A DNA stretch of 64,000 bases from Rhodospirillales bacterium (GTDB lineage: Bacteria; Pseudomonadota; Alphaproteobacteria; Rhodospirillales; Defluviicoccaceae), in assembly GCA_016712595.1 (NCBI GenBank), contig JADJQT010000001.1, forward strand, positions 248,001 through 312,000. Reading direction: 5' to 3'. Of the stretch, positions 1-9,350 are shown in pieces. A program made the translations under genes and the position numbers. The notes beneath the pieces were generated by a model. The model did no database searches. It was not told where the DNA came from and saw nothing but the letters and a program-made list of their open reading frames with translations. Each line of letters opens with the position of its first letter. Position 1 is the first letter of the stretch.

Positions 1-429
1 AGGCAAGCAGACGGCGCGAACGCCCTCGTCCATCGTGAGCCCATAGTGATGCGCGAAAGACACAGCAACGTCGAGTGGGTTGCGCACGACATAAAGTGCC
101 GCGTACGTCGCCTCTGGGGTGATGGTCGGAAGGCCGGCGATGAGCGTCAAGACGGTGTGAGTCTTGACGAAGACGCGAGCCGGGCTCGTGTCGGACAAGA
201 AGCGTTGAACCCGCGGCCGCAACGCGTTGATCTCGTCCCAGTGCAACTCACCGGCGGACTTACCCGATAGCGTAACGTACGGATCGATCCGCATATCGCC
301 ATGGGCGAAGCTCGGTAGCGCGTTGATATCGACCGGTGCGACGCCTCGTGCGAGATAGTTGGCGAGAAACGCTCGCAGCCACGTGTTTCCGGACTTGGGA
401 TAGGACGCGAGCCAGACGATCCTGTTCAT
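1..429 (-). CDS. Sulfotransferase family protein, C-terminus cut by window edge
   Basis: The minus strand is open from an ATG at 429 to base 1 with no stop (143 codons). The protein opens MNRIVWLASYPKSGNTWLRA, where YPKSGNTW is the 5'-phosphosulfate loop that binds PAPS. Near residue 120 it has VRNPLDVAVSFAHHYG, the matching 3'-phosphate-binding motif (RNP-x-D...S). Families of this type move sulfate from PAPS to a hydroxyl or amine of a carbohydrate or small molecule. The acceptor cannot be inferred. It lies downstream of the porin on the same strand, separated by a hairpin, so it is probably a separate unit. Confidence 0.85.
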   Translation of the reverse strand, partial: MNRIVWLASYPKSGNTWLRAFLANYLARGVAPVDINALPSFAHGDMRIDPYVTLSGKSAGELHWDEINALRPRVQRFLSDTSPARVFVKTHTVLTLIAGLPTITPEATYAALYVVRNPLDVAVSFAHHYGLTMDEGVRAVCLP

Positions 430-483
430 CGTCGTCTCGTCCAACCAATCGTGGCGATCAAAGGCGGGAAGAGCGGACGTTGA

Positions 484-507
484 AGGAGGGCGGTTGACCG
501 CCCTCCT
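484..507 (-). terminator. Hairpin downstream of the porin gene
   Basis: GGAGGGCGG at 485-493 pairs perfectly with CCGCCCTCC at 498-506 around a TTGA loop, and A484-T507 extends the stem to 10 bp. It sits 25 bases past the porin stop codon. There is no clear U-tract, so termination by this hairpin alone is inferred. Confidence 0.55.
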
Positions 508-531
508 CCACAGGTTCGTGATCGTTTTCGA

Positions 532-1833
532 TCAGAAGCTAAGCTTAAGTCCAGTGGTGCCGCCCACGCCTTGGTTGGCGGACATCTGGTTTTCTTCCTG
601 CCAGTCATAATAGAAGACGCCGCCGACCACCTTGATGCCCGGGCCGAGCGCGTACGAGCCGCTGATGACCGCCTGGTCAAGGCGATCGACACCGCCGACC
701 GACGTCTTGTTGTTTGTGCCGGTCTCATAATCGATACCGACCTTATAGGGGCCGAATTCGTAAGCCGCACCGACGGTCCAGCCCATTCCATTCGACTTGA
801 TCGCGCTGCCGGCAGGCGCGCCGGTCGTCCCCGCCTGGGCAGCCGAGACCACGCCGCGCTGGCCTTGCGGCACCATCATCCAGCCACCGCCCGCACTAAA
901 TCCGGCGAAGCTGAACTGAGCGCCCGCGTTATAGGCTAAAAGATTTGAATTGTTGGCGTTGGCTGCACCGGAAATGCCCTGCGCCCACAGGATGCCGCCG
1001 GAAGCCTGGACTCCGAAGTCGCCAAACGTGTCCTTGAAATTGATGCCGCCAGCAACGCCGTCGCTCAGGCCGGAGTTTCTGCCGTTATCACCGCTTCCCA
1101 ACTGAGTCAGCGCGCTGTTGTTGTCGCCACCGGACTCAAGGTTCGGAATATATGAGGCACCCACCTGAAAGCCCGCAAAGCGCGGCGTGATGTAGGTGAA
1201 CTTTCCGGAGTCGTTATCGTTGACACGCAGGTTGGTGGTGCAGATCGGCGAGTCGAACAGGTTGGCGCCAAGACCGCCGTAGCTGGTCTGCGTTCCCGTG
1301 CCCGTCTCAAAGGCGCGAATGTTGCACAGGTCGCCCGAATCGAGGCTGACACCGCCATCGGGAGCGGTGACATGGAGCAGGTAGCCGGCGTTGTTCTCGT
1401 CGCCGATAATCACCTGGCCCATGGTCGGCGACTGGAGGAACAAGTACGATTCGTCAACCGTATCGGCTTCAGTGAAAGCTTCGAGCTGGACGTTGATGCC
1501 AACGGTCAGCCCGTTGTCCAACGTCGTCTGGCCGATGACGCAGATTTCCGAGTTGTGCTTGTTATCGACCAGATTCGTCTGGCGATGCTGGTTGTTGGTA
1601 CCAACGGCGGTGCGGGTGGTGTAGTCCTGATCGGTGATCACGCCCCACTGCTGATAGTAACCGCTAAGGCCAAGCTTGATCTTCTCGGCCGCCTGCGAAG
1701 TTGTCGTCGCAGGCGCCGGTGCCGGCAAGGCCTCGCGATACGGCGACGGCGATTGGGCTGCGGCATCCCCCGCGGCACCAGCGACCAGAGCCGCGGCAGT
1801 CAGCGCGGTCGTCGCGTACAGTAGCTTTCTCAT
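532..1833 (-). CDS. Alphaproteobacterial porin
   Basis: Outer-membrane general porin of 433 residues, expected to form a trimeric 16-strand barrel for passive diffusion of small hydrophilic solutes. It starts MRKLLYATTALTAAALVAGA with a signal peptide cleaved after AAAQ. The mature part is rich in Gly, Asn, Asp and aromatic residues, with patterns such as GFQVGASYIP and GVFYYDW, and ends in a terminal Phe (LKLSF), typical of BAM substrates. A GTG at 1845 is also in frame, but the ATG at 1833 has GAGGG five bases upstream. The gene is monocistronic and divergent from the DUF3576 lipoprotein; the 241-base gap between them must hold both promoters. Confidence 0.88.
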   Translation of the reverse strand: MRKLLYATTALTAAALVAGAAGDAAAQSPSPYREALPAPAPATTTSQAAEKIKLGLSGYYQQWGVITDQDYTTRTAVGTNNQHRQTNLVDNKHNSEICVIGQTTLDNGLTVGINVQLEAFTEADTVDESYLFLQSPTMGQVIIGDENNAGYLLHVTAPDGGVSLDSGDLCNIRAFETGTGTQTSYGGLGANLFDSPICTTNLRVNDNDSGKFTYITPRFAGFQVGASYIPNLESGGDNNSALTQLGSGDNGRNSGLSDGVAGGINFKDTFGDFGVQASGGILWAQGISGAANANNSNLLAYNAGAQFSFAGFSAGGGWMMVPQGQRGVVSAAQAGTTGAPAGSAIKSNGMGWTVGAAYEFGPYKVGIDYETGTNNKTSVGGVDRLDQAVISGSYALGPGIKVVGGVFYYDWQEENQMSANQGVGGTTGLKLSF

Positions 1834-2074
1834 CCGTACCCTCACGTTCTTCCAATTCGGTTCGATCTGCGGTTCCGGACGTCTCGGGGACGCCCCTGTC
1901 GGTAATCAACGTCATTCAAGACACGGTAAACTTGCCCGATCAACTCTTGGGCGCGCTTGGGTGTGCTTAATTTTCAGCACTGTGCCACGACAGCAACAGA
2001 TGGCGGCAGGGAGGGTATGTTGACACCCACACCCCGCGGGTTTAGGAGCATTGGGAGCAGAAGGATTGGGTGAT

Positions 2075-2614
2075 ATGGCGACGGTTTTACGACGGCGATC
2101 CGGCATTGTATTGGTTTCGGGTCTTGTCGCGATGTTTCTGGTGAGTTGCGGAGACATCCAAACCGAAGGCGTCTATCCGAATCGGAATCGCGGTGAGTCT
2201 ACCCCTTACCAGACTCGCAGTTCGATCTTTGGTGAATCCGGCGCCACCCTTGGCGGCAACGATCAGCAAAATGGAGAGTCGGGCGGCGGAATCGGCGTTA
2301 ATGGATTCTTGTGGCGGGCAACCCTCGATACCGTGGCCTTCATGCCGGTCAATTCTGCTGACCCGTTTGGGGGAGTTATCATTACCGATTGGTACGCGAT
2401 GCCTGAGGCGCCGCTCGAACGGTTCAAGATGAACGTCTATATCCTTGGGCGCTCACTGCGCGCCGACGGCATTCGCGTCGCGGTGTTCCGGCAGGTCCAG
2501 GTCGAAGGCGGCCAGTGGCAGGACGCGATGGTTCCCGATTCCGCCAACGTGCAGATCGAAGACGCCATCCTGACCAGAGCGCGGCAATTGCGGTTCGATA
2601 CCCTCCAGCAGTGA
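2075..2614 (+). CDS. DUF3576 family lipoprotein
   Basis: A 179-residue protein with a lipoprotein signal peptide: basic MATVLRRR, hydrophobic stretch, lipobox LVSC near residue 25. The body has the DUF3576 pattern: VNGFLWRATLDTVAFMPVNS, then DPFGGVIITDWY, RFKMNVYILGRSLRADGIRV and a closing EDAILTRARQLR. The function of the family is unknown; it is found in Alphaproteobacteria, commonly next to leuS as here. The ATG at 2075 has AAGGA nine bases upstream; the TTG at 2051 has its AGGAG only two bases away and is less likely. Probable first gene of the leuS-lptE-holA unit. Confidence 0.85.
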   Translation: MATVLRRRSGIVLVSGLVAMFLVSCGDIQTEGVYPNRNRGESTPYQTRSSIFGESGATLGGNDQQNGESGGGIGVNGFLWRATLDTVAFMPVNSADPFGGVIITDWYAMPEAPLERFKMNVYILGRSLRADGIRVAVFRQVQVEGGQWQDAMVPDSANVQIEDAILTRARQLRFDTLQQ

Positions 2615-2696
2615 CGTTCAAGCTTCGCGCGGGGCGCTCGAGCTCTCGGAAGGCTTTTTCGCCGGACAAGAACGACAGGCTGGATGACGATACGCG

Positions 2697-5255
2697 ATGT
2701 CCCGGTACAATTTTTCTTTAGCCGAATCGAAATGGCAGGCGGTCTGGGAAGAGCGCGGCTGTTTCACCACGCGGTGTGATTCGACGCGCCCTAAGTATTA
2801 CGTGTTGGAGATGTTCCCCTATCCATCCGGGCGCATCCACATGGGGCACGTACGCAATTACACGCTCGGGGACGTTGTCGCGCGGTTTCGCCGGGCACAA
2901 GGCTACGACGTGCTCCACCCGATGGGATGGGATGCTTTCGGACTACCTGCGGAGAATGCCGCGATGCAGCGCCGGGTACACCCGGCGATCTGGACACGCG
3001 AAAACATCGCCGTTATGCGCACACAGCTTCGCCGTATGGGGCTGTCGTACGACTGGTCCCGGGAGTTCGCCACCTGCGATGCTGATTATTATCAGCACGA
3101 ACAAAAAATGTTTCTCGATTTCCTCCAGGCCGGCCTCGTCTACCGCCGCGAAGCCTGGGTCAACTGGGATCCGATCGAGCAGACCGTTCTCGCCAACGAG
3201 CAGGTGATCGACGGCTGCGGATGGCGCTCGGGAGCGCCGATCGAACGGCGAAAACTTTCCCAATGGTTCCTTCGCATCACCGCGTTCGCCGAGGAGCTTC
3301 TGGCCGCGCTGCCGAAGCTCGAGCGTTGGCCGGATCGTGTCCGCCTGATGCAGGAGAAATGGATCGGCCGCTCGGACGGCGCGCGCGTCCTGTTCGCGCT
3401 TGAGGATCGAGAGGATCGGCTGGAAATCTTCACGACACGCCCCGATACGCTGTTCGGAGCGTCGTTTTGTGCTGTTGCCCCAGACCATCCGCTTGCGCTC
3501 GAGCGCGCGGCGCAAGACCCGCAACTGGCGGTGTTTGTGGCGGAATGCGCCCGCGGGGGCACGAGCGAGGCAGAAATCGAAACGCAGGAAAAGCGCGGAT
3601 ACGATACGGGGCTCCGCGCCTTGCACCCGTTCGATGCCTCGTGGAAAGTACCAGTCTACGTTGCCAATTTCGTGCTGACGGAATACGGGACCGGTGCGAT
3701 CTTCGGCTGCCCGGCCCATGATCAGCGCGACCTGGACTTTGCCCGCGCCTACGGCCTGCCGGTCGTTCCCGTCGTCGCGCCGTCAGATGTCGAGCCTTTG
3801 TCGTTTCGCATCGAGACCACGGCCTATGTCGGTCCTGGTGTGATGATCAATTCGCGATTTCTCGACGGGCTGAGTGTGGAGGCGGCCAAGACGGAGGCAA
3901 CGCACCGGCTCGTGGCCTTGGGCGCGGGAAACGCCGAGGTAACCTACCGCCTGCGGGATTGGGGCGTTTCTCGTCAGCGTTACTGGGGGTGTCCGATCCC
4001 GATCGTTCATTGCCCCGTTTGCGGTGTTGTCGCGGTTCCTGTAGGCGATTTGCCCGTCCGCTTGCCGGAGGACGTCAGCTTTGACGGCTCGGGAAATCCC
4101 CTGGAACGTCATCCGACCTGGAAGCACGTCCAGTGCCCTCGATGTCGCGGCGACGCAACGCGGGAGACCGATACGTTCGATACGTTCTTTGAATCCTCGT
4201 GGTATTTCGCCCGCTTCTGTTCGCCGCACGCGCCCGGTGGCCTTGATCGTGAAAGCGTCGACCACTGGCTCCCCGTTGACCAATATATTGGTGGAATCGA
4301 GCATGCCATCCTGCATCTGCTGTACTCGCGCTTTTTTACCCGGGCGTTGAAGCGCTGCGGGTATGTCGGTGTCGAGGAACCGTTCGCCGGCCTGATGACG
4401 CAAGGAATGGTCTGCCACGAGACCTACCGCGCAGCCGATGGCAGCTGGCGGGCACCGGATGAGATTGAACGCGTCGGCGGCTCGGTCATCGATCGTTCGA
4501 CAGGTGTGCCGATCACGGTGGGCCGCTCGGAAAAAATGTCGAAGTCGAAGAAGAACATCGTCGATCCCGAAGGCATCATCGCGGCTTATGGCGCGGATAC
4601 GGCGCGCCTGTTCATGTTGTCGGACAGCCCGCCGGACCGCGACCTCGAATGGACAGAGACCGGAATCGACGGCGCATGGCGTTTCATCAACCGGTTGTGG
4701 CGCCTGGTCACCGCTCCGGCGGACGAGGCCGCAATCTCGGACAAGCCCTCGGGGGACGCGGGCGAGCGCCGGGAGACGTTGGTCCGCGAAACACATCGGG
4801 CGATCCACCGGATCACCGACGATCTCGAGCGGTTCAGATTTAACCGGGCGGTTGCCGGATGTCGTGAGTTCGTCAACTCGATCATGGAGTTTTCGCTCGC
4901 CACACCCGCCTGCAGGCAGGCGCGCGATAAGGCGATATCGGTTCTTGTCGTGCTGATCAGCCCGCTGATGCCGCATCTGGCCGAGGAGCTATGGTGTGCG
5001 TTGGGGAACACTGGTCTGGTTGTCGAGCAGCCGTGGCCGATTGCGGACCAGACTCTCCTGCGAGAGGAGCGGGTTACCCTCGCCGTGCAGATTAACGGTA
5101 AGCTCAAGGCGACGGTCGAACTCGCGAAGGACAGTCGCGAGATCGACGCGCGGGTGGCCGCCCTTGGTTTGCCGAAGGTATCCGAGATCCTTGCCGGACG
5201 CGAGCCCCGCAAGGTAATCGTCGTGCCGAACCGGATCGTCAACGTGGTGATTTAG
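2697..5255 (+). CDS. leuS: Leucyl-tRNA synthetase
   Basis: Class Ia aminoacyl-tRNA synthetase of 852 residues, the normal bacterial length; charges tRNA-Leu in the cytoplasm. The HIGH motif appears as PYPSGRIHMGH (about residues 41-51) and KMSKS as SEKMSKSKKN. The CP1 editing domain carries the FTTRPDTLFG motif near residue 240. Cys pairs (CPVCG and CPRC) form the zinc-binding insertion. It starts 82 bases after the DUF3576 gene, and lptE begins two bases after its stop, so all three are probably co-transcribed. Confidence 0.98.
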   Translation: MSRYNFSLAESKWQAVWEERGCFTTRCDSTRPKYYVLEMFPYPSGRIHMGHVRNYTLGDVVARFRRAQGYDVLHPMGWDAFGLPAENAAMQRRVHPAIWTRENIAVMRTQLRRMGLSYDWSREFATCDADYYQHEQKMFLDFLQAGLVYRREAWVNWDPIEQTVLANEQVIDGCGWRSGAPIERRKLSQWFLRITAFAEELLAALPKLERWPDRVRLMQEKWIGRSDGARVLFALEDREDRLEIFTTRPDTLFGASFCAVAPDHPLALERAAQDPQLAVFVAECARGGTSEAEIETQEKRGYDTGLRALHPFDASWKVPVYVANFVLTEYGTGAIFGCPAHDQRDLDFARAYGLPVVPVVAPSDVEPLSFRIETTAYVGPGVMINSRFLDGLSVEAAKTEATHRLVALGAGNAEVTYRLRDWGVSRQRYWGCPIPIVHCPVCGVVAVPVGDLPVRLPEDVSFDGSGNPLERHPTWKHVQCPRCRGDATRETDTFDTFFESSWYFARFCSPHAPGGLDRESVDHWLPVDQYIGGIEHAILHLLYSRFFTRALKRCGYVGVEEPFAGLMTQGMVCHETYRAADGSWRAPDEIERVGGSVIDRSTGVPITVGRSEKMSKSKKNIVDPEGIIAAYGADTARLFMLSDSPPDRDLEWTETGIDGAWRFINRLWRLVTAPADEAAISDKPSGDAGERRETLVRETHRAIHRITDDLERFRFNRAVAGCREFVNSIMEFSLATPACRQARDKAISVLVVLISPLMPHLAEELWCALGNTGLVVEQPWPIADQTLLREERVTLAVQINGKLKATVELAKDSREIDARVAALGLPKVSEILAGREPRKVIVVPNRIVNVVI

Positions 5256-5257
5256 CG

Positions 5258-5932
5258 ATGCGTCTCAGGCGGATTCGCGACGACAGGCGGGCGGCGGCAA
5301 TGCCGGATGGCTCGGTTGCCCATAACTCGGCCTGTCCGCGATTTCGCGTGGCCTCGGGCCTTCTGTCGGCCGGACGATTGGTAGTGGCCGGGTTCGCCGT
5401 TGCTGGATGTCTGGCGGCGTCAGCCTGCGGCTTTCGCCCGATGTATGGGACACCTCAGTCAGGTGATACGCCGACATCGGCCGACCTTGCCGCTGTCTAT
5501 GTTGATCAGATTCCCAACCGTGCCGGACAGGAACTTCAAACCGAGCTCAATCGCCTGTTGAATCCGTCGGCAACCGACCAACCCCGCCGCTACTCACTCG
5601 GCGTATCCTTCAAGGAAACCGTCAACACGTTTGCCGTCGAACGCGCCGGCTTCGCTCGTCGCGCCAATGTTGAAGTCAGCGCGAAGTATTCCCTCGTCGA
5701 CGACGCGACCGGTAACCGGTTGCTGGCCGGGTCAAGTCGCGCCGTAAGCGGATATTCCGTGCTCGACAATGACTTTTCGACGTACGTTGCCGCTGGAGAT
5801 GCGCGTAATCGCGCGATTGTCGAAATCGCCTACGATATTCGTAATCGGCTGGCAGGATATTTCAGTAATACGCCCGCTGACTCCAGCCAGGCGGTAACCC
5901 CGCAAATTGACGAGGTGGCGCAGCCGGAATGA
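5258..5932 (+). CDS. lptE: LPS-assembly lipoprotein LptE
   Basis: 224-residue outer-membrane lipoprotein that plugs LptD and helps insert lipopolysaccharide. The long basic N-terminus leads to a hydrophobic stretch and the lipobox ASAC, followed by GFRPMYG, the usual start of mature alphaproteobacterial LptE. Later parts (YVDQIPNRAGQELQTELN and RRANVEVSAKYSLVD) fit the family. An internal ATG at residue 15 is an alternative start. It lies two bases after leuS and overlaps holA by four bases (ATGA), an arrangement seen in many Proteobacteria. Confidence 0.9.
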   Translation: MRLRRIRDDRRAAAMPDGSVAHNSACPRFRVASGLLSAGRLVVAGFAVAGCLAASACGFRPMYGTPQSGDTPTSADLAAVYVDQIPNRAGQELQTELNRLLNPSATDQPRRYSLGVSFKETVNTFAVERAGFARRANVEVSAKYSLVDDATGNRLLAGSSRAVSGYSVLDNDFSTYVAAGDARNRAIVEIAYDIRNRLAGYFSNTPADSSQAVTPQIDEVAQPE

Positions 5933-6948
5933 AGGTCGCCGGAGGACGCGTCGAGTCCTTCCTGCATCAGCCGGACCCTCGATATCGGGCCGTATTGTTT
6001 TACGGCCCGGACCTGGGGCTTGTCAGAGAGCGGGCCGATCGCTTGGTCTTGACCGCGGCGGGATCGTTGTCCGATCCGTTCCGAATTGCCGAGATTTCCG
6101 CAGAGAGCTGCAAGGACGATCGGGCTCGGCTTGCGGACGAGGCGGCCGCCGTCCCGTTTTCCGGCGGACGGCGTGTCGTTCGGGTTCGCAACGCAAAAGA
6201 TGTGCTGGTCGACGGCGTGCAGTACCTTTTCTCGATCAATTCCGGGGATGGGCTGATTGTCATCGAATCCGGGGATCTGGGGCCCCGGTCGTCATTGAGA
6301 AAGGTGTTCGAGGACGCCCAGCACGGGGCCGCAATCGCCTGCTATCTCGACGAAGGTGAATCGCTGCGAGGGTTTATCGCGGGCGAACTCCGCGGGCACG
6401 GGATTGCGATCAGCACCGATGCCGCGGAGATGTTGGCGGAGAGCCTTGGCGCCGATCGTGCCCTGACGCGCAGTGAACTCGATAAGTTGGCCTTGTACGT
6501 GGGCGAGGGAAACCCTGCGGGTATCGGTGATGTCCTCGCGGTGATGAGCGGCGCAGGCGAGATTTCGCTGGATGACATCGTCTTTACCGCATGCAGCGGC
6601 AATCTTGCCGGGCTGGATCGACGCCTGACAGCGGGGTTTGCTGAAGGCCTCGAGGCAATCGCCTTGCTGCGCGCAGTCTCTCGTCATTTGCGACGGCTCA
6701 TGGCGGTCCGCGCGTTACGGGACGGCGGAGTTCCAATCAAGCAAGCGATGGAGACACTCCGCCCCGTGGTGTTTTTTCGATTGCAGCCGGCATTTCGCCG
6801 GCACGTGGAAATGTGGAAGATGACCCATTTAGCCCAGGGCCTCGCGCTGGTATCCGAGTGCGAACTGCGCTGCAAAACCTCGGGGACCCCTCAACAGCTT
6901 GTCTGTAAGCGCACGATGTTCGAGGTCGCCCGCCTGGCGATGGCATGA
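5929..6948 (+). CDS. holA: DNA polymerase III delta subunit
   Basis: 339 residues, usual length for HolA. Delta opens the beta sliding clamp within the clamp loader (with gamma/tau and delta'). Recognisable parts are the N-terminal FYGPDLGLVRERADRL region, the AAA+-like body and the C-terminal collar helices (LLRAVSRHLRRLMAVRALRD...). The start ATG overlaps the lptE stop, suggesting translational coupling. The gene converges on parB with only 66 bases between them and no obvious terminator. Confidence 0.92.
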   Translation: MKVAGGRVESFLHQPDPRYRAVLFYGPDLGLVRERADRLVLTAAGSLSDPFRIAEISAESCKDDRARLADEAAAVPFSGGRRVVRVRNAKDVLVDGVQYLFSINSGDGLIVIESGDLGPRSSLRKVFEDAQHGAAIACYLDEGESLRGFIAGELRGHGIAISTDAAEMLAESLGADRALTRSELDKLALYVGEGNPAGIGDVLAVMSGAGEISLDDIVFTACSGNLAGLDRRLTAGFAEGLEAIALLRAVSRHLRRLMAVRALRDGGVPIKQAMETLRPVVFFRLQPAFRRHVEMWKMTHLAQGLALVSECELRCKTSGTPQQLVCKRTMFEVARLAMA

Positions 6949-7014
6949 GATGCGCCAAACGATCTCGGCCGATGATGTTGACCGGCGTCGCTCCCGCTCG
7001 TGTAGCGGCTATTG

Positions 7015-7908
7015 TTAATCCGATCGTGTCGGTCGGCCGTGCACGCCCTGACTTAGCCGGTGGAGGATGTCATCGAGTTGATCAAGGGTCGTATAGTTCA
7101 GGACGAGCGAGCCACCGTTGCCGCGAAAACGTATTTCCACGCCGAGACCGAGCAACATGCCCAGGTCGCGTTCGAGCGCCAGGGTATCGGCATCCTTGCT
7201 CGCTGGTGCTTTCACGCGCGATGCGGCGCGTGCCTCGCTCGCCATGTCTTCGGTCTGCCGAACATTGAGTCCGCGTTCGACGACCTGCCGTGCCGCGTTT
7301 TCAGGATTATCCGCGGTCAAGATCGCCCGCGCGTGTCCCGCCGAAAGCTGGCCGTCGTTGAGCATGGTTTTGACGGACTCGGGCAGGGACAGCAGGCGCA
7401 GCGTATTGGCGATGTGACTCCGGCTTTTGCCAACGCTTTTCGCCACGTCCTCCTGCGTACGGCTGCACTCCTCCATCAGCCGCCGGTATCCTTCGGCCTC
7501 CTCTAACGGGGACAGATCCTGGCGCTGCAGGTTTTCCACCAGCGCGATTTCGAAGGCTTCCGTATCGGAGAGCTCTCGAACCGAGATCGGAACCTCGTGA
7601 AGCTGCGCCAACTGCGCGGCGCGCCACCGACGCTCGCCTGCGATGATTTCAAATCGACTGGGATCGTCCGGGTGACGGCGCACCAGAATTGGCTGCAGCA
7701 CGCCCTTCTCGCTGATCGACCGCGCGAGTTCCTGGAGATGTTCTTCGTCCATACGCTGTCGCGGCTGAAACCGCCCCGGGCTTAGCTTCTCGATCGCCGC
7801 ACTGCGCGAGGCACGCATTCGGTCAAGCGCGGCGTAATCGTCGTTGTCTTCGCCGAGGAGTGCGGACAGACCGCGGCCCAGGCCGCGCGGTTTATTATCC
7901 GCCATCAC
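7015..7908 (-). CDS. parB: Chromosome partitioning protein ParB
   Basis: 297-residue CTPase and parS-binding protein that loads as a sliding clamp around parS, recruits SMC and works with ParA to segregate origins. The N-terminus has LGRGLSALLG, a ParA-interacting motif. The CTP-binding part includes GERRWRAAQLA, followed by the helix-turn-helix TQEDVAKSVGKSRSHIANTL, and a C-terminal dimerisation domain. It overlaps parA by four bases. Two parS sites lie 1.4 and 3.3 kb upstream in the same operon. Confidence 0.96.
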   Translation of the reverse strand: MMADNKPRGLGRGLSALLGEDNDDYAALDRMRASRSAAIEKLSPGRFQPRQRMDEEHLQELARSISEKGVLQPILVRRHPDDPSRFEIIAGERRWRAAQLAQLHEVPISVRELSDTEAFEIALVENLQRQDLSPLEEAEGYRRLMEECSRTQEDVAKSVGKSRSHIANTLRLLSLPESVKTMLNDGQLSAGHARAILTADNPENAARQVVERGLNVRQTEDMASEARAASRVKAPASKDADTLALERDLGMLLGLGVEIRFRGNGGSLVLNYTTLDQLDDILHRLSQGVHGRPTRSD

Positions 7909-8708
7909 GCGGCCTGACGCTCGCGCCGAAGGATTTCCTTGGCCAGATGGAGGTAGGCGACGGAACCGGCGCAGGACGTATCATAGATCAGAACCGGTCG
8001 CCCATGTGATGGGGCTTCGGAAACCCGCACGTTGCGCGGGATGACGGTGTCGTACACCTTATCGCCAAAATGGGCCCGGACATCGGTGGCAACGAGATCA
8101 GAGAGACGGTTCCGCTTATCAAACATCGTCAGAACAATACCCTGAATTTCGAGGTGCGGGTTAAATCCGTGGCGAACGAGCTCGATGGTCTTCATCAGAT
8201 GACTGATGCCCTCGAGCGCGAAAAACTCACATTGCAATGGCACGAGGACGGCGTGCGCCGCGACCAGCGCGTTCAGGGTCAACAGACCCAGCGCCGGGGG
8301 GCAATCGACGAGGATATAATCGTAGCCCGCGTTGACATCGGAGAGCGCCTTGCGCAAAAACGATTCCCGCTCGTCGCATCCCACCAATTCGATTTCCGCG
8401 CCGGACAGATCGACACCAGCGGGGACGACACCGAGCTTTGGCACAATCGTTGGCCGTGTCGCCTGGGCAAGCGTCGTCGCGCCAATCAAGACATCATAGC
8501 TGCTCGGACGCCGATCCGACGCCGGAATGCCAAGGCCGGTCGAGGCGTTTCCCTGCGGGTCGAGGTCAATGACGGTGACGTGCTTGTCAATCGCCGAAAG
8601 CGCCGTCGCGAGATTGATCGCGGTCGTTGTTTTGCCGACGCCCCCCTTTTGGTTGGCGATCGCGATGATCCTCGGGTTCGCACCCAGCGCGGGCCGGTTA
8701 GGGTTCAT
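7905..8708 (-). CDS. parA: Chromosome partitioning ATPase ParA
   Basis: 267-residue Walker-type ATPase with a deviant Walker A box, QKGGVGKTT (residues 20-28), a Walker A' motif VTVIDLDPQGN and Walker B YILVDCPPALG. It binds the nucleoid non-specifically as an ATP dimer and pulls ParB-parS complexes. It overlaps rsmG upstream by 11 bases and parB downstream by four, consistent with one operon mnmE-mnmG-rsmG-parA-parB. Confidence 0.96.
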   Translation of the reverse strand: MNPNRPALGANPRIIAIANQKGGVGKTTTAINLATALSAIDKHVTVIDLDPQGNASTGLGIPASDRRPSSYDVLIGATTLAQATRPTIVPKLGVVPAGVDLSGAEIELVGCDERESFLRKALSDVNAGYDYILVDCPPALGLLTLNALVAAHAVLVPLQCEFFALEGISHLMKTIELVRHGFNPHLEIQGIVLTMFDKRNRLSDLVATDVRAHFGDKVYDTVIPRNVRVSEAPSHGRPVLIYDTSCAGSVAYLHLAKEILRRERQAA

Positions 8709-9342
8709 CGCGGCGCGCCAAGTCTTCGATCTTGATGATCACGCCAGTGGAGTCCGATCGGCTGGGGATGAGGTACGGGCGCATTGTCCAGGTTTTTTTG
8801 GCTTGCGTCAATTCGTCGGCGACGCGGGCTCCCTTCAAAAACAAACAGACACCGCCATCGTCGAGCCATGGGAGCGCCAGCGGCAAAAGGCGGGGCAATG
8901 GGGCTAGCGCCCGTGCCATAACGACGTCGAAGCGCTGGCTTGGCGGCACCTCGATCCGCGCGCAAACAACGTCCGCGTCGATTTCGCTTGCCCGGACGGC
9001 TTCGCGAAGGAACGCACACTTGCGCGCATCGCTTTCGACCAGGGTTACAGGATGTCCAGTGAGCACCGCGACAACGATGCCAGGAAGCCCCGCTCCACTG
9101 CCGAGATCAACGATGCGACACGCATCGGGCGGAAGATGGCACGCCAACTGTCCGGAATCGAGGATGTGCCGCCGCCACGGATCGACGAGGCTCGCCGCAC
9201 TGACCAGGTTGATGCGCTGGGTCCAGCGGCGCAAGAGGGCGAGATAGGCCTCGAGGCGGAGAATAAGCTGCGCGTCCGCAGAAAGAATTGCCGTGAACCC
9301 TGATGCATCAAGCGGCGTGGGTGTGGTGTTGGAATGTTTCAC
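8698..9342 (-). CDS. rsmG: 16S rRNA (guanine-N7) methyltransferase RsmG
   Basis: SAM-dependent methyltransferase that modifies G527 of 16S rRNA (E. coli numbering). The SAM loop is IVDLGSGAGLPGIVVAVL. I place the start at the GTG at 9342, giving 214 residues, normal for the family. This GTG shares bases with the mnmG stop codon (GTGA) and lies inside a parS site. An ATG at 9408 is in frame but would extend the protein 22 residues into mnmG. Confidence 0.92.
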   Translation of the reverse strand: MKHSNTTPTPLDASGFTAILSADAQLILRLEAYLALLRRWTQRINLVSAASLVDPWRRHILDSGQLACHLPPDACRIVDLGSGAGLPGIVVAVLTGHPVTLVESDARKCAFLREAVRASEIDADVVCARIEVPPSQRFDVVMARALAPLPRLLPLALPWLDDGGVCLFLKGARVADELTQAKKTWTMRPYLIPSRSDSTGVIIKIEDLARRDEP

Positions 9343-9350
9343 GTGAAACG
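9335..9350. promoter_or_regulatory. parS centromere site at the mnmG/rsmG junction
   Basis: TGTTTCACGTGAAACG matches 15 of 16 bases of the ParB-binding consensus TGTTTCACGTGAAACA; only the last base differs. It holds the mnmG stop codon and the rsmG GTG start. It lies about 1.4 kb from parB and about 38 kb from the proposed origin. Confidence 0.93.
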